From the NCBI GenBank assembly GCA_022226935.1, contig CP092081.1, forward strand, positions 192,902-256,901: a DNA stretch of 64,000 bases. Direction: 5' to 3'. Below the pieces are notes generated by a model. That model saw only the letters and a list, made by a program, of their open reading frames with translations. It had not been told where the DNA came from and did not search any database. This stretch comes from Nitrospira sp. (GTDB lineage Bacteria > Nitrospirota > Nitrospiria > Nitrospirales > Nitrospiraceae). Position 1 is the first letter of the stretch. Each line of letters opens with the position of its first letter. Shown here one piece after another: positions 34,568 through 43,717 of this stretch. The position numbers were made by a program, and so were the translations under genes.

Positions 34568-34909
34568 CTACGCTGCTCGGCTCTTCTTGCTACGGCCTTC
34601 GCCCCGAATGGTGTCGGCCAGATCGCTGGAGCTCGCCCCGAGAAGCAGGAGCGAACTGACCAGGAGATCCATGGACACGGACGGATCGCCCGCTTCCATT
34701 TTGGCCACTCGCGATTGACTGGATCGAAGGCGTTCAGCGAGCTGGACTTGTGACAAACCCTGTTTATTCCGTCGATCCCGCAGGCTCCGGCTGAGAGCCA
34801 GCTTCATGTCGATGAGCGCCGCATCCGCGTCTGACAGGCCCAGAAACTCTTTCACTGACCCGACGGCCCATCCGGCCGCTTCCAGCTTGGCTCGTTTTGT
34901 GTTCTTCAT
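34568..34909 (-). CDS. HigA-type antitoxin (XRE helix-turn-helix)
   Basis: 113 residues. The N-terminal part (LGLSDADAALIDMKLALSRS) and the XRE HTH (LRDRRNKQGLSQVQLAERLR, then SSQSRVAKMEAGDPSVSMDL) match HigA-like antitoxins of the type that follow a HigB/Gp49-like toxin. The basic C terminus ends in KKSRAA. It begins 13 bases after the toxin gene stop and is expected to bind the palindrome at 35297-35316. The HTH looks complete. Confidence 0.88.
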   Translation of the reverse strand: MKNTKRAKLEAAGWAVGSVKEFLGLSDADAALIDMKLALSRSLRDRRNKQGLSQVQLAERLRSSQSRVAKMEAGDPSVSMDLLVSSLLLLGASSSDLADTIRGEGRSKKSRAA

Positions 34910-34922
34910 CGTGATGTTCCTC

Positions 34923-35267
34923 CTACGATCCTATCATTCGGTCATAATCTCTAAGCTGACGTCGGCAGGTCTCAATGACCGATAGAGGCGTCTGTTGAGT
35001 CTTCTTCTTAAACACGTTGAGAATGACGACGGCATCAGCATCTGCTCTGTCTATAATACGAAACATGCCGCCCTCATCGGTGATCCGTAACTCATGGCAT
35101 TCTGCTCCAATGACAGGCATGGACCGTGAGTGCGGAAGTCCAAGGGACTCTCCCTCTTGCAATAACCTCAACAGATATCCCGCTTCAAGTCGCGCGGCTT
35201 GGGAAAAAGGCGGCGTCTTGACTTCACTCCGAAGCCAGACAAGGGGTTTGTCTATCCTGCCTATCAG
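34923..35267 (-). CDS. HigB/Gp49-type toxin, no standard start codon visible
   Basis: The frame open to 35267 reads IGRIDKPLVWLRSEVKTPPF, then SQAARLEAGYLLRLLQEGES, LPHSRSMPVIGAECHELRI and VVILNVFKKKTQQTP, a full phage-derived Gp49-like HigB. The conserved N-terminal part needs a start before KPLVWL, but only CTG at 35267 or ATA codons (35264, 35255) occur there; the frame's first TTG, at 35171, would remove about 30 conserved residues. The promoter and operator upstream look intact. Either a rare start is used or the ATG mutated and the toxin is silent. The family blocks translation by ribosome-dependent mRNA cutting. Confidence 0.7.
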   Translation of the reverse strand: MIGRIDKPLVWLRSEVKTPPFSQAARLEAGYLLRLLQEGESLGLPHSRSMPVIGAECHELRITDEGGMFRIIDRADADAVVILNVFKKKTQQTPLSVIETCRRQLRDYDRMIGS

Positions 35268-35293
35268 TCACACAACGATGCGTTCGGCGAAAG

Positions 35294-35322
35294 ACCATAT
35301 GTCATATCTGACATATAGTCAA
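35294..35322 (-). promoter_or_regulatory. Promoter and operator of the HigBA-like module
   Basis: On the minus strand TTGACT (35317-35322), a 17-base spacer and TATGGT (35294-35299). The spacer and -10 contain a perfect 8-base inverted repeat, ATATGTCA-TATC-TGACATAT (35297-35316), where the XRE antitoxin would bind and block transcription. Confidence 0.7.
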
Positions 35323-35397
35323 TCAAATGAATGTTTGTACGGACACGATGGGCTGCAGACACTGCGTCACGGATCATTCAAATGCACTGCCGTTCGT

Positions 35398-36411
35398 TCA
35401 AGGCTTCGACGCTGCAGACGCGGCGACGAGCTCGCTGGTGACTGTCCACGCTTCCTGGATCGTGGCGATCTGCTGAATGAGCAGCTCGCGCATGGCGGAA
35501 CGGATCTGGTCGCTCGAGGTGGGCGGGAGCAAGAACTCCGGATGTTTCTGGATGATTTTGGCCCAAGACTGCTGCGCAGACGCCTGGTAGCCGTCTTCCT
35601 TCAGTTTATAGCCGAAGAATTTCGCCATCCAATAGGAATAAAAGAGTCCGAATCTGGCTCGCTCCGATGGTTTCAGGATGCCGAACAGGTTCGAGAGGCT
35701 GAGCAAGAACCTCTGGATGCCATAGAGCAACTGGCTGAATCGTTCAGAGCGGTTTGTGACTTCCCCCAGCAGGTATGAGCGAAAGTCCGACTGTTCTTCG
35801 TCATAAGCCACATAGTCGTCGAGGAATCCTAGCCACGATCGGAGCGCCTTGTCTTCCACCCAGTCGGCAAACTGGGCCAGAAAGATGGCGAACCTGATGC
35901 TCGCTTCCGAATTGACCGGCGGCGGAACCACGTTTCGAACTCCTGCGATACCCACGCGCCGGGCCAAATATTCGATGGTGACATAGTCATAGTATCGGAC
36001 GAACTGCTGCGCGCCTTCCGACCAGAGCAACATCGACAGCTCCCGGCGCGCATCGTCCCGGATCAGCTCCAGCGGCAGATAGCCCGTCTCCACCGCTAAC
36101 TCCAAGAGCATGAGGTGTGCAAGCGCATAGTCCAGAGAATCGCGAACGGCGATTTCCTCGCGATCGTGAACATCGTTCCCCTCCCCATGCGATCGGAGAA
36201 TGTGCTGCAATTTCCTGTCTCCAGACGGGTCCCGTTCCCCGAACGTGAGCGCGAGTGCCCGAAGATCGATGGGCCCAGTCTGATCGAGCAGAGGGCGAAT
36301 CCGCGATGGCGGCTTCAAAAAGGTCCGCGCATGATCGCCCATCGCCCGCCAGGGTCCTTTGCGCAAGCTGACGTACCGAGCCGTGTGTTCTGATTCTTGT
36401 TGTTGAGGCAC
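35398..36411 (-). CDS. Unknown helical protein paired with a hydrolase
   Basis: 337 residues, rich in helix and aromatic residues, no signal peptide and no motif that I recognise. It begins 2 bases after the stop of the hydrolase gene, so the two form one unit. Distinctive parts are SERARFGLFYSYWMAKFFGY near residue 245 and QIRSAMRELLIQQIATIQEA near 305. The paired arrangement, the location between toxin-antitoxin modules and a surface protease, and the lack of metabolic neighbours suggest an accessory or defence role; this is speculation. Confidence 0.65.
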   Translation of the reverse strand: MPQQQESEHTARYVSLRKGPWRAMGDHARTFLKPPSRIRPLLDQTGPIDLRALALTFGERDPSGDRKLQHILRSHGEGNDVHDREEIAVRDSLDYALAHLMLLELAVETGYLPLELIRDDARRELSMLLWSEGAQQFVRYYDYVTIEYLARRVGIAGVRNVVPPPVNSEASIRFAIFLAQFADWVEDKALRSWLGFLDDYVAYDEEQSDFRSYLLGEVTNRSERFSQLLYGIQRFLLSLSNLFGILKPSERARFGLFYSYWMAKFFGYKLKEDGYQASAQQSWAKIIQKHPEFLLPPTSSDQIRSAMRELLIQQIATIQEAWTVTSELVAASAASKP

Positions 36412-36413
36412 GG

Positions 36414-37160
36414 CTATCTCGCTCTCAATCCCTGGCCGACATAATCCACGACGGCGGATTGCCAGGTCTTTGGTTTCACCATGGTGCTGTGGTCGAAGTT
36501 CGTGAGGATTGACGGCTTCTCATCGCCGTCCCACTGGATCAATTCGTCGTACTCATGCCCCACGACTTGATCGTCGAGTCCGAGGATGACCCGGATCGGA
36601 GGCCATTGTTGGCGGGCGTAGGCGCTTGCGGACCAGGACTTCAGCATTCGGAGCTGCGGATTCTTTGGCTTGAGCGCATCCCCGATAGGTCCGCCGGACC
36701 AGCCGAGCCACGAGGCGAGAGGACTGCCGTTGAGCGGGCTGCCGAACAGCGTGATGCTGTGGATGCAGCCATGCATAGTTTTCGGCTGCTCCGACCAGGC
36801 GCAGAGTAATTGGCGGATACCGAGCGTGCCCAGCGAATGCCCGAAGAGGGCGAGTTTTTCATAGCGCTGATTGTAGGGACGCTGGCCGGTCGCGGCCTTG
36901 TTCCACTCGGTGACGATCAGTTTCGAGATATCGAGGTAGGTCTGAACAGTCGTGGTGTCGTAGCCCAGGAAGAGAAAATCCCAGTCGGCGAAATCCTCAT
37001 CCTTGTCGGCTTCTTTTTCGAAGAGATCAGGGAGGGTCCCCCAGGTGGTGAGGTAATTCCCTTTGAAGCCATGAATGAACAAAGCCAGTTTCGTATTGGC
37101 CTGATCGGTCCGCCTGAGGAGCGCCCAGGCTGCGTCATTGCGAGGGAGAAATGTTCGCAT
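36414..37160 (-). CDS. Alpha/beta hydrolase (lipase/esterase type)
   Basis: About 248 residues from the ATG at 37160. ALFIHGFKGNYLTTWG holds the oxyanion-hole motif, KLALFGHSLGTLGIRQLL the nucleophile elbow with Ser, and LFGSPLNGSPLASWLG a lid-like loop; the catalytic Asp is probably in GLDDQVV and the His in NFDHSTMV. The protein resembles eukaryote-like lipases or PGAP1/SERAC1-type hydrolases. No signal peptide, so it acts in the cytoplasm, perhaps on membrane lipids. It is the first gene of the pair with the unknown protein at 35398-36411. Confidence 0.8.
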   Translation of the reverse strand: MRTFLPRNDAAWALLRRTDQANTKLALFIHGFKGNYLTTWGTLPDLFEKEADKDEDFADWDFLFLGYDTTTVQTYLDISKLIVTEWNKAATGQRPYNQRYEKLALFGHSLGTLGIRQLLCAWSEQPKTMHGCIHSITLFGSPLNGSPLASWLGWSGGPIGDALKPKNPQLRMLKSWSASAYARQQWPPIRVILGLDDQVVGHEYDELIQWDGDEKPSILTNFDHSTMVKPKTWQSAVVDYVGQGLRAR

Positions 37161-37340
37161 GACTGACTCTGCCGGATGGGACGATGCGCCAAGAATAGAC
37201 CAAGCAGAAGAAGCTGTCAAAACAGGGTTGCAGGCCGCCTCCTATCATCGCTCCGGAAGAATGATCAGGATTTGATGCAATCGCGCGTCTTCATGGATGA
37301 GCCCTCCTCGACGCGGCACCCACTTTCCCGCCCGTAAGAA

Positions 37341-37369
37341 TCGTCCGACGTGCAGCATCTGTCGGACGA
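37341..37369. promoter_or_regulatory. Inverted repeat upstream of the protease gene
   Basis: TCGTCCGAC (37341-37349) and GTCGGACGA (37361-37369) are perfect complements around an 11-base loop. It could be an operator or a hairpin in the leader. The rest of 37161-37501 shows only the ribosome binding site AAGGAG near 37490. Confidence 0.45.
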
Positions 37370-37501
37370 ATCCTTCCCATTTTCGCATTGACCAATCTAC
37401 GTAGTTATGTCAAAACCGCTCGCCGCACAAACAGCCGGCTTGAGTGCCTAGCGGCACGATCGTCCTGCGACAACTCAACCAACGATCTCAAAGGAGACCC
37501 C

Positions 37502-39463
37502 ATGGCTCAAGACATAGAGCGCGTGAGACAGATTAAGACGGCCGCTGAAGATGACCTTCTGAGCAGGCCCGGTGTCACCGGTGTGGATGTGGGGTACAAG
37601 TTCGTGAATGGCCAGAAAACGGATGAGATCGTCATTCGTATTCATGTGGCAGACAAGAAGGAGGTTCCCCCGGATCAGAAAATTCCCGACACCATCCAGG
37701 GCGTGAAGACGGACGTCATCCAGAAGCAGTTTCGGCCGGCGGGAGATCGTGGCTACTACAACCCGATACTCGGCGGGATCGATATCGGCCCATTACGTGC
37801 CGTGGACTTAGAGTCCATCGCCGGCACCCTGGGCGCCATTGTCGTCGACAATGATACGCAGGACAGAATGCTGTTGAGCAACTACCATGTCCTCTGTGTG
37901 AACGAGGGATGGGACCAATGGGGCGATGTGGGACGGCGCATCACACAACCGTCGTTCGGTGGTATCCTCGTCGCGACCATACGGCGAGGAATTCTCAATA
38001 AAGATGCGGATGCGGCGGTCGCTCGTCTCGACAACAGTACAAGGTATACCTGCGGGATACAGGACATTGGCGCCATCACAGGAACCGCGGCTCCGGAACT
38101 TGGTATGGCCGTTCGCAAACGAGGGCGCAGCACTGGATTGACCTACGGCACCATTCATGGTTTGGATTCGACGGCAAAAATCACCTTTGGCCACGGCGTG
38201 GGTACGATCATCTTCAGGAACCAGATTGAAGTCTATCCCGACACCACCCGGAACGCTCAGTTTGCCGATCAGGGGGACTCGGGATCCGTCATCGTCAATG
38301 ATGCAGGCCAAGCCGTGGCCCTCCTGTTTGCGATCGACGCGGACTCCAACGGCACAGGCACAGCCACCCCCATCCACACGATATTGGAAAAGTTGAACGT
38401 CCGCATGGCCATTGAGGGCATCGGTGGCTTTGATCTGTCGTCCGCGGAAGACCGGGCCTTCGCGTTTGATTACACCGGCACAGGCAAATTGAATCACCTG
38501 GTCTTCTACCGGCCCGGGACAGGCATCATGTTCATCTTGAAGAAGGAGGGCGCCGGTGGATTCACACCCGTCTACGAGAGCCATTCCGGCATTGGCACCT
38601 ACGATCTCTCTGTTTCGGACGACCAGGCGTGTGCCTTCGACTATGATAGTGTCGGCGCAGCGAATCACCTCGTCTTGTACCGGCCGGGAACCGGCGCGGT
38701 GTTTATCCTCAAGAAGGATGGTGTGGGAACGTACTTCCCAATTTTCAAAGACACGCCCGGTGGCAGCGGCATTGGCGGCTATGATCTGTCGTCGCCGGAC
38801 GACCGCGCGTTTGCATTCGACTATGCCGGGACGGGCAAGTTGGATCACCTGGTCTTCTACCGGCCGGGAAAGGGCATCGTTTTTATTCTGAAGAAGGACA
38901 GCCCCGGCACGTTCTCGCCCGCCTATCAGAGCCATTCCGGCATCGGTGGGTATGATCTGTTGTCCTCGGACGACCGGGCGTTTGCATTCGACTATACCGG
39001 CACAGGCAGATTGGATCATCTGGTCTTCTATCGCCCTGGCAAGAAAATTATCTTCGTTCTAAAGAAAGACGGTACCGGCGGCTTCACACCCGTCTATCAC
39101 AGCCAATCTGGAATTGGAGGCTTTGACCTTTCTGATTTGAACGACCACATGTTTGCCTTCGACTACGACGGCATCGGGACAGCCAACCACCTTGTGTTGT
39201 ACCGGCCCGGGACCGGCGCGATCTTTATCATCAAGAAGGACGGTACGGGAAATTATTATCCCGTGTACCAACAAAATCCAGGCGGAAGCGGCATCGGCGG
39301 CTATGATCTGTCGTCGTCTGACGACCGCGCGTTCGCATTCGACTACGCCGGGACGGGCAAGCTGGACCACCTGGTGTTCTACCGGCCTGGGAAGGGCATC
39401 GTGTTCATTCTGAGAAAGGACGGCCCCGGCAAATTCTCCCCCGTCTACCAGGCGACCCAATAA
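37502..39463 (+). CDS. Trypsin-fold protease domain with six C-terminal beta repeats
   Basis: About 653 residues from the ATG at 37502, which has AAGGAG ten bases upstream. Residues 1-300 resemble Nal1-like or chymotrypsin-fold peptidases: LLSNYHVLC (His), DADAAVARLD (Asp) and QFADQGDSGSVIVND (Ser). Residues about 305-653 are six units of 57-60 residues, each GIGGYDLSSxDDRAFAFDYx followed by GKLDHLVFYRPGKG and a closing FILKKDG strand. Units 4-6 repeat units 1-3 as a block. Together the six could form a beta-propeller for binding. No signal peptide is visible, so the location is unclear. Substrate unknown. Confidence 0.8.
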   Translation: MAQDIERVRQIKTAAEDDLLSRPGVTGVDVGYKFVNGQKTDEIVIRIHVADKKEVPPDQKIPDTIQGVKTDVIQKQFRPAGDRGYYNPILGGIDIGPLRAVDLESIAGTLGAIVVDNDTQDRMLLSNYHVLCVNEGWDQWGDVGRRITQPSFGGILVATIRRGILNKDADAAVARLDNSTRYTCGIQDIGAITGTAAPELGMAVRKRGRSTGLTYGTIHGLDSTAKITFGHGVGTIIFRNQIEVYPDTTRNAQFADQGDSGSVIVNDAGQAVALLFAIDADSNGTGTATPIHTILEKLNVRMAIEGIGGFDLSSAEDRAFAFDYTGTGKLNHLVFYRPGTGIMFILKKEGAGGFTPVYESHSGIGTYDLSVSDDQACAFDYDSVGAANHLVLYRPGTGAVFILKKDGVGTYFPIFKDTPGGSGIGGYDLSSPDDRAFAFDYAGTGKLDHLVFYRPGKGIVFILKKDSPGTFSPAYQSHSGIGGYDLLSSDDRAFAFDYTGTGRLDHLVFYRPGKKIIFVLKKDGTGGFTPVYHSQSGIGGFDLSDLNDHMFAFDYDGIGTANHLVLYRPGTGAIFIIKKDGTGNYYPVYQQNPGGSGIGGYDLSSSDDRAFAFDYAGTGKLDHLVFYRPGKGIVFILRKDGPGKFSPVYQATQ

Positions 39464-39509
39464 GCCTCGTGAGCAAGGCACGATTGCCTCTGCTGTGATC
39501 CGCCGTGCT

Positions 39510-39536
39510 GCCGGGCCGTTACTTAGACGGCCCGGC
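39510..39536 (+). terminator. Hairpin after the protease gene
   Basis: GCCGGGCCG (39510-39518), loop TTACTTAGA, and CGGCCCGGC (39528-39536), a perfect 9-base stem. No T run follows, so it may slow or end transcription only in part. Confidence 0.45.
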
Positions 39537-39721
39537 CGGTGCCATGCCTGATTCTTCCACATAAGACTGGCCGGCCGAAATCTTCACGGTTCGTCAGCTC
39601 CATCACTTCACCTGCCCCAAATGCTTCCATTTCACCGACGCGCTCTTGCGTAGGGTCCATTACAGGAGTACCCTTTTGACGATTCATTTCATCCGCCCTA
39701 CTTTACCCAAGGAGGCCTGCC

Positions 39722-40906
39722 ATGGGACGCGTTCGACTCCTCATCCTCACTCTGCTGTTCCTGGTTGTATGCACCTCGATCGCCTCGGCTGAATTGCTCG
39801 CGCTGCTCAACTATGAGAGCAAGCCGAACCAGCCGGTGCGGCGCGAAGGGATCGCGATCATGGAGATCGATCCCGACTCATCGGACTTCGGCAAGGTGCT
39901 GATGGATGTGCCGCTGCCGCCGGATCTTGTCGCGCACCACATTTTCTTCAACCGCGACCGGACCAAGGCCTACATCACGGCGCTGAACAAGAGTCTGCTG
40001 CACGTGGTGGACCTGACGCGTTTCCCCTATCGCTTGCGCGCCATCGAGGTGCCGGACTGCCAGGTGTTGGAAGACCTGGTGGTGTCGGAGGACAATCGCA
40101 CCTGGTACCTCACCTGCATGGGCTCCAGCTCGGTGATTATGGGTGATGCGGTGACCGACCGGCCGATGAAAACCGTGCGCACCGGGAACGGCGATCCCGT
40201 GTCGGTGCTCTACCCGCATGGCATTGCGATTCACAACGGCATCGATCGCGTGCTGATCACCAGCACCGTGAAGCCCGACATGTCCGATGCCGGCGATTCG
40301 ATCACGGTGATCGAGGCCAGCACCGGCGCGGTCCTTTCGACGCATCGCGTGGCGTCCAAGCCCGCTCCCGCAAAATCCGCCCCGGTCGAGGTGATGTTTG
40401 CGCCGAACAGCCAGCCCCCCGTGGTGCATGTCACGAACATGATGGAAGGCACCTTGTGGGCCGGAACCTGGGACCCGACGACGAAATCGTTCACCTTCGC
40501 GCAGATCGATGACTTCGGCCCGCGCCAACAGGGCATGCCGTTGGAGATGCTCTATAACGCGAAGGGCGATCGTTTGTATGTCACCACGGCGAAGCCGGGC
40601 TTTGTAAACGTGTACGACAATTCCAACCCGCGCCAACCGACATTTCTCCAGGCCATTCCCGCCGCCCCCGGCGCTCACCATTCGGTGCTGTCTCCCGATG
40701 AGCACTATCTGTTCGTGCAGAACAGCCTGCTCAATCTGGACGGCATCAGCGACGGATCGATCACCGTGATCGATCTGAAACAAGGCGGCCGCGTGATGGG
40801 CAGTATCGATACGTTGAAGGCGCAGGGGTTCAACCCCAACTGCATCATGCTGCTGCCGAATCATTTTCGCGAGAGCAACTTGCGGGCGAGATTGATTCTG
40901 GAGTGA
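39722..40906 (+). CDS. Exported beta-propeller protein (YncE/YVTN-like)
   Basis: 394 residues with a clear signal peptide (LLILTLLFLVVCTSIASAEL). The body has repeated strand blocks with Val, Asp and Thr/Ile, as in YVTN or selenium-binding-type propellers; for example AHHIFFNRDRTKAYITALNK and LEMLYNAKGDRLYVTTAKPG. A final GAHHSVLSPDEHYLFVQNSL is also typical. It probably resides in the periplasm and binds a ligand or protein, perhaps with a metal bound by the His pairs (AHH, GAHH). The start is fixed by AAGGAGG in 39708-39716. Not part of an obvious operon. Confidence 0.75.
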   Translation: MGRVRLLILTLLFLVVCTSIASAELLALLNYESKPNQPVRREGIAIMEIDPDSSDFGKVLMDVPLPPDLVAHHIFFNRDRTKAYITALNKSLLHVVDLTRFPYRLRAIEVPDCQVLEDLVVSEDNRTWYLTCMGSSSVIMGDAVTDRPMKTVRTGNGDPVSVLYPHGIAIHNGIDRVLITSTVKPDMSDAGDSITVIEASTGAVLSTHRVASKPAPAKSAPVEVMFAPNSQPPVVHVTNMMEGTLWAGTWDPTTKSFTFAQIDDFGPRQQGMPLEMLYNAKGDRLYVTTAKPGFVNVYDNSNPRQPTFLQAIPAAPGAHHSVLSPDEHYLFVQNSLLNLDGISDGSITVIDLKQGGRVMGSIDTLKAQGFNPNCIMLLPNHFRESNLRARLILE

Positions 40907-40948
40907 CGCGGCGAAGACAGGACGCTGGAGCGGCGCGATGACCGTTCG

Positions 40949-42295
40949 TCAGGACGGCTGAGACTCCGAGGGTTGCGCGACGTCGGCCTGATACCGCACG
41001 GGGCTTGGCACGGCAACGGGCTGTGCCCGCCCCGCATCGAGCAAAATCGCGACCAGCATGTCGCTCATGACGTTCACGCCGGAGCGCGCGCGGGCGATGA
41101 TCCAATCCACCGTCATGATGAGCGGAATGGCGGCGGCGATGACCGTGTCGGGCAGGCCTGCGGCCGATAGGACCAGCGGCAAGACAATCATCCCCGCCTC
41201 GGGAATGCCGGCCACCCCCGCCCCCGCAATGATGGACGCGGCCACGATGAGGAACTGACTCACCATCGGCAGGTCATACCCCAGGGCCTGGGCGAGAAAC
41301 AGCGCCGCCATCGCTTCGTAGAGGGTGATGCCGTCATTGTTGAGATTCGTCCCGACACAGGCGGCGAGGCGTGATGATTGCGCCGACACGTTCATGCGAT
41401 GGAGGCAATGCAACGTGACCGGCACGGTGGCGAGGCTACTGTTGCAGGACATGGCCGTCATGATCGCATCGGCCCCTTCTCCGAGATAGACCTTTGGCGA
41501 CTTCTTTCCCACGAACCAGGCGACCAGCGGATAATAGATCAGCGCATGGATCGTGAGCCCCGCGAGCATCGCGACGAGAAAGATCCAGAGAATGGAGAAA
41601 ACGCCCACGCCCGACTTGCCGACGACCTGCGCCACGACCCCGAAGACGGCGAACGGCACCGCAAGGATGATCCAGCCGAGGATGCGCACCAGCCGTTCAT
41701 ACACCCATTCGACGAACCGCACGATGGCCAGATCGTCCTCACCCTTCCGGGCCGACCTCATATGCAGCTTCCGAAGCAGCGCGCCGAGGACCAGGGCCAG
41801 GAGCACGACGCCGATGATGTTGTTGGTGGAAAACGGCGCCAGGATAGTCCGGGGAATATAGGCGGCCAGATCTTCGATCGGCGTCTGCGACGTGGCTACT
41901 TTGGCCGGAGCTTTGGACCCTGGCACGAGCTGCAGCAACTGATCGATATGGCCTTGCCACGATAAACCCGGCTGCCAGGTATTCATGATCACCAGCCCGA
42001 TCGTCATCGCGACAGACACATTGACCAGGCAGATGACCAGCAGCCTCGTGCCCTGACTCAGCGGGAGACTGGTGCGGATGAGCGCATCGAGAATGGCGAA
42101 GAAAATCAGCGGAATGGCCAGCGTCTTCAGCAACTGGACGACGACCATGCCAAGCTTGCCCAACTGCGCGTTCGTGATGCCGCCCAGATAAGGTTCCTGA
42201 CCGAAGATCACCCCGAGCAGACCGCCAAGGATTACGGCGATGAGCACCTGGGTATACAGGGGCATGGAGGGGCAAAAGGATTTGGAGTTCGTCAT
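40949..42295 (-). CDS. Dicarboxylate/amino acid:cation symporter (DAACS/SDF family)
   Basis: About 448 residues from the ATG at 42295, which has AGGAAA upstream. Eight to nine hydrophobic segments; helical-hairpin motifs include SCNSSLATVPVTL (HP1 Ser-rich region), NLNNDGITLYEAM (TM7) and AGVAGIPEAGMIVLPLVL (HP2), typical of GltP, GltT and DctA. It imports C4-dicarboxylates or acidic amino acids with H+ or Na+. The final part before the C terminus contains VDWIIARARSGVNVMSDMLV. Substrate not certain from sequence. Confidence 0.93.
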   Translation of the reverse strand: MTNSKSFCPSMPLYTQVLIAVILGGLLGVIFGQEPYLGGITNAQLGKLGMVVVQLLKTLAIPLIFFAILDALIRTSLPLSQGTRLLVICLVNVSVAMTIGLVIMNTWQPGLSWQGHIDQLLQLVPGSKAPAKVATSQTPIEDLAAYIPRTILAPFSTNNIIGVVLLALVLGALLRKLHMRSARKGEDDLAIVRFVEWVYERLVRILGWIILAVPFAVFGVVAQVVGKSGVGVFSILWIFLVAMLAGLTIHALIYYPLVAWFVGKKSPKVYLGEGADAIMTAMSCNSSLATVPVTLHCLHRMNVSAQSSRLAACVGTNLNNDGITLYEAMAALFLAQALGYDLPMVSQFLIVAASIIAGAGVAGIPEAGMIVLPLVLSAAGLPDTVIAAAIPLIMTVDWIIARARSGVNVMSDMLVAILLDAGRAQPVAVPSPVRYQADVAQPSESQPS

Positions 42296-42646
42296 GGTTT
42301 CCTGCAAACGGGCAAGGATACCTGTTTCGCGGCGGGAAAGCACCATCCGGGAACGTGAATGGTGAAACGTGAATAGTGAAGATCACACATGCGAGAGAAG
42401 TGGGCGACTCTATGACCGGCAGATCGCTCAGGAACATGATTGATCCTCTTCGCCGAGCGGCCCGCTTATATCGAACATCCGCTGTGATTAAGACCGTGCC
42501 CCGCAGGTCAGTGCTACCGCGTGATAGCAGATATCGACCACTTGATGTTTCAGCGACCGTGCCGGTTCGCACGCAGGCAGGTACACATTTGGCCCATTCT
42601 CTATCGGGAGAGCCACGGCGCAAAGATCGGTGGCTAGTGGACGCGG
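42296..42646. repeat. GTGAATGGTGAAACGT-type cluster h, rest empty
   Basis: Cluster h at 42351-42380 (GAACGTGAATGGTGAAACG, TGAATAGTGAAG). The other bases to 42646 show no gene or RNA. Confidence 0.5.
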
Positions 42647-43630
42647 TTACGCCTTGCTGATTCGTAAGGCCTCATCGACCACGGCCTGATGCAGACTCTC
42701 CGGCTTGAGGACCTTCACCCCGCTGCCGAAGCTCAGGATCCAGCCGATTAATTCTCGGGTATCGGCAACTGAAAGGGTCATGCGCAGGCCGCCGCTTTTT
42801 GCCCGTTTCGTTTCTTGCGTGGCATGCCAGACGCGATCCTTCACCCAGGCCGAGGTGGTCTTATTGAATTCGAGTTCCACCTCGATGCGCGGGCCACGCA
42901 TGACTGTGAGCGCGTCCTGCACGAAGGCATCGAGATCGAAATGCAGCGGCATCTGATAGGGATGATCGGTCGGAGTGACGGACTTGATCCGCTCCACCGC
43001 GAACATGCGCGGCTCGCGCCGCAGATGGCAATAGGCGATAAGATAGAGGCCGCCCGTGGCGTACCAGAGCCGATAGGGATCGACCTCGCGCCTGGTGGTG
43101 CGGCCGCGCGACGCGGAGTCGTACCGGATCTGCACGGTGGTGGCGTCGGCGATGGCGCGGGTGAGCCGGTCGATGGTTTCGCGATGTTGCCGGTAGCGTT
43201 TGTGTGGGCCGAGCCCGACGCTGAACGTGCCGTCGAGTTGTTGCACCAGCGCCACGCCTTGCGGAGGCAGCGCGGCCGCTGCTTTGCCCAATGCGGATTG
43301 GAGCGAGGTGTGAAGTTCGGTACCTTCGAGCGGTGAGATGAGGCGGCGGCTGAATGTGAGCGCCATCAACTCCGACGGCGAAAAGCGCAGGCCGGGGACA
43401 TTGCGGAATCCTTCCAGCAACCGCCAGCAAGTGTGCCCATTGATGCGCTCCGTCACCAGCGGGTAGCCCGCTTCTTCCAGCGCGGCGAGGTCGCGCCTGA
43501 GGGTGCGAGGATGGCGAGTGGAACCGGGAGCCAGCGACTCCGCCAGCTGCTCCAGCGTGAGGCCCTGCCGCGAGGCTTCCAGCTGCTTCAACACCACTAA
43601 CAGACGCACGGCCTGATCGTTACGCGCCAT
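42647..43630 (-). CDS. WYL-domain transcriptional regulator
   Basis: 327 residues. An N-terminal winged helix-turn-helix (LEQLAESLAPGSTRHPRTLR, residues 20-50) is followed by a WYL domain (RREVDPYRLWYATGGLYLIA, about 180-200) and a C-terminal WCX-like domain. WYL domains sense nucleic-acid or other ligands; proteins of this layout regulate DNA-damage, defence or metabolic genes. It may control the neighbouring transporter, but no binding site was found. Confidence 0.9.
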   Translation of the reverse strand: MARNDQAVRLLVVLKQLEASRQGLTLEQLAESLAPGSTRHPRTLRRDLAALEEAGYPLVTERINGHTCWRLLEGFRNVPGLRFSPSELMALTFSRRLISPLEGTELHTSLQSALGKAAAALPPQGVALVQQLDGTFSVGLGPHKRYRQHRETIDRLTRAIADATTVQIRYDSASRGRTTRREVDPYRLWYATGGLYLIAYCHLRREPRMFAVERIKSVTPTDHPYQMPLHFDLDAFVQDALTVMRGPRIEVELEFNKTTSAWVKDRVWHATQETKRAKSGGLRMTLSVADTRELIGWILSFGSGVKVLKPESLHQAVVDEALRISKA

Positions 43631-43717
43631 CGCTCCTCTGCTCCCAGCCCGGTCGATTGCGGCGCCAGTCTACCAGGATGGTGCGAGGGAGAGAAGATCC
43701 GGCGGCGCGGAGAACCG

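Noticed and set aside
37808-39019. Minus-strand frame of about 400 codons under the protease gene
   Set aside because: Its internal repetition merely mirrors the six repeats on the plus strand.
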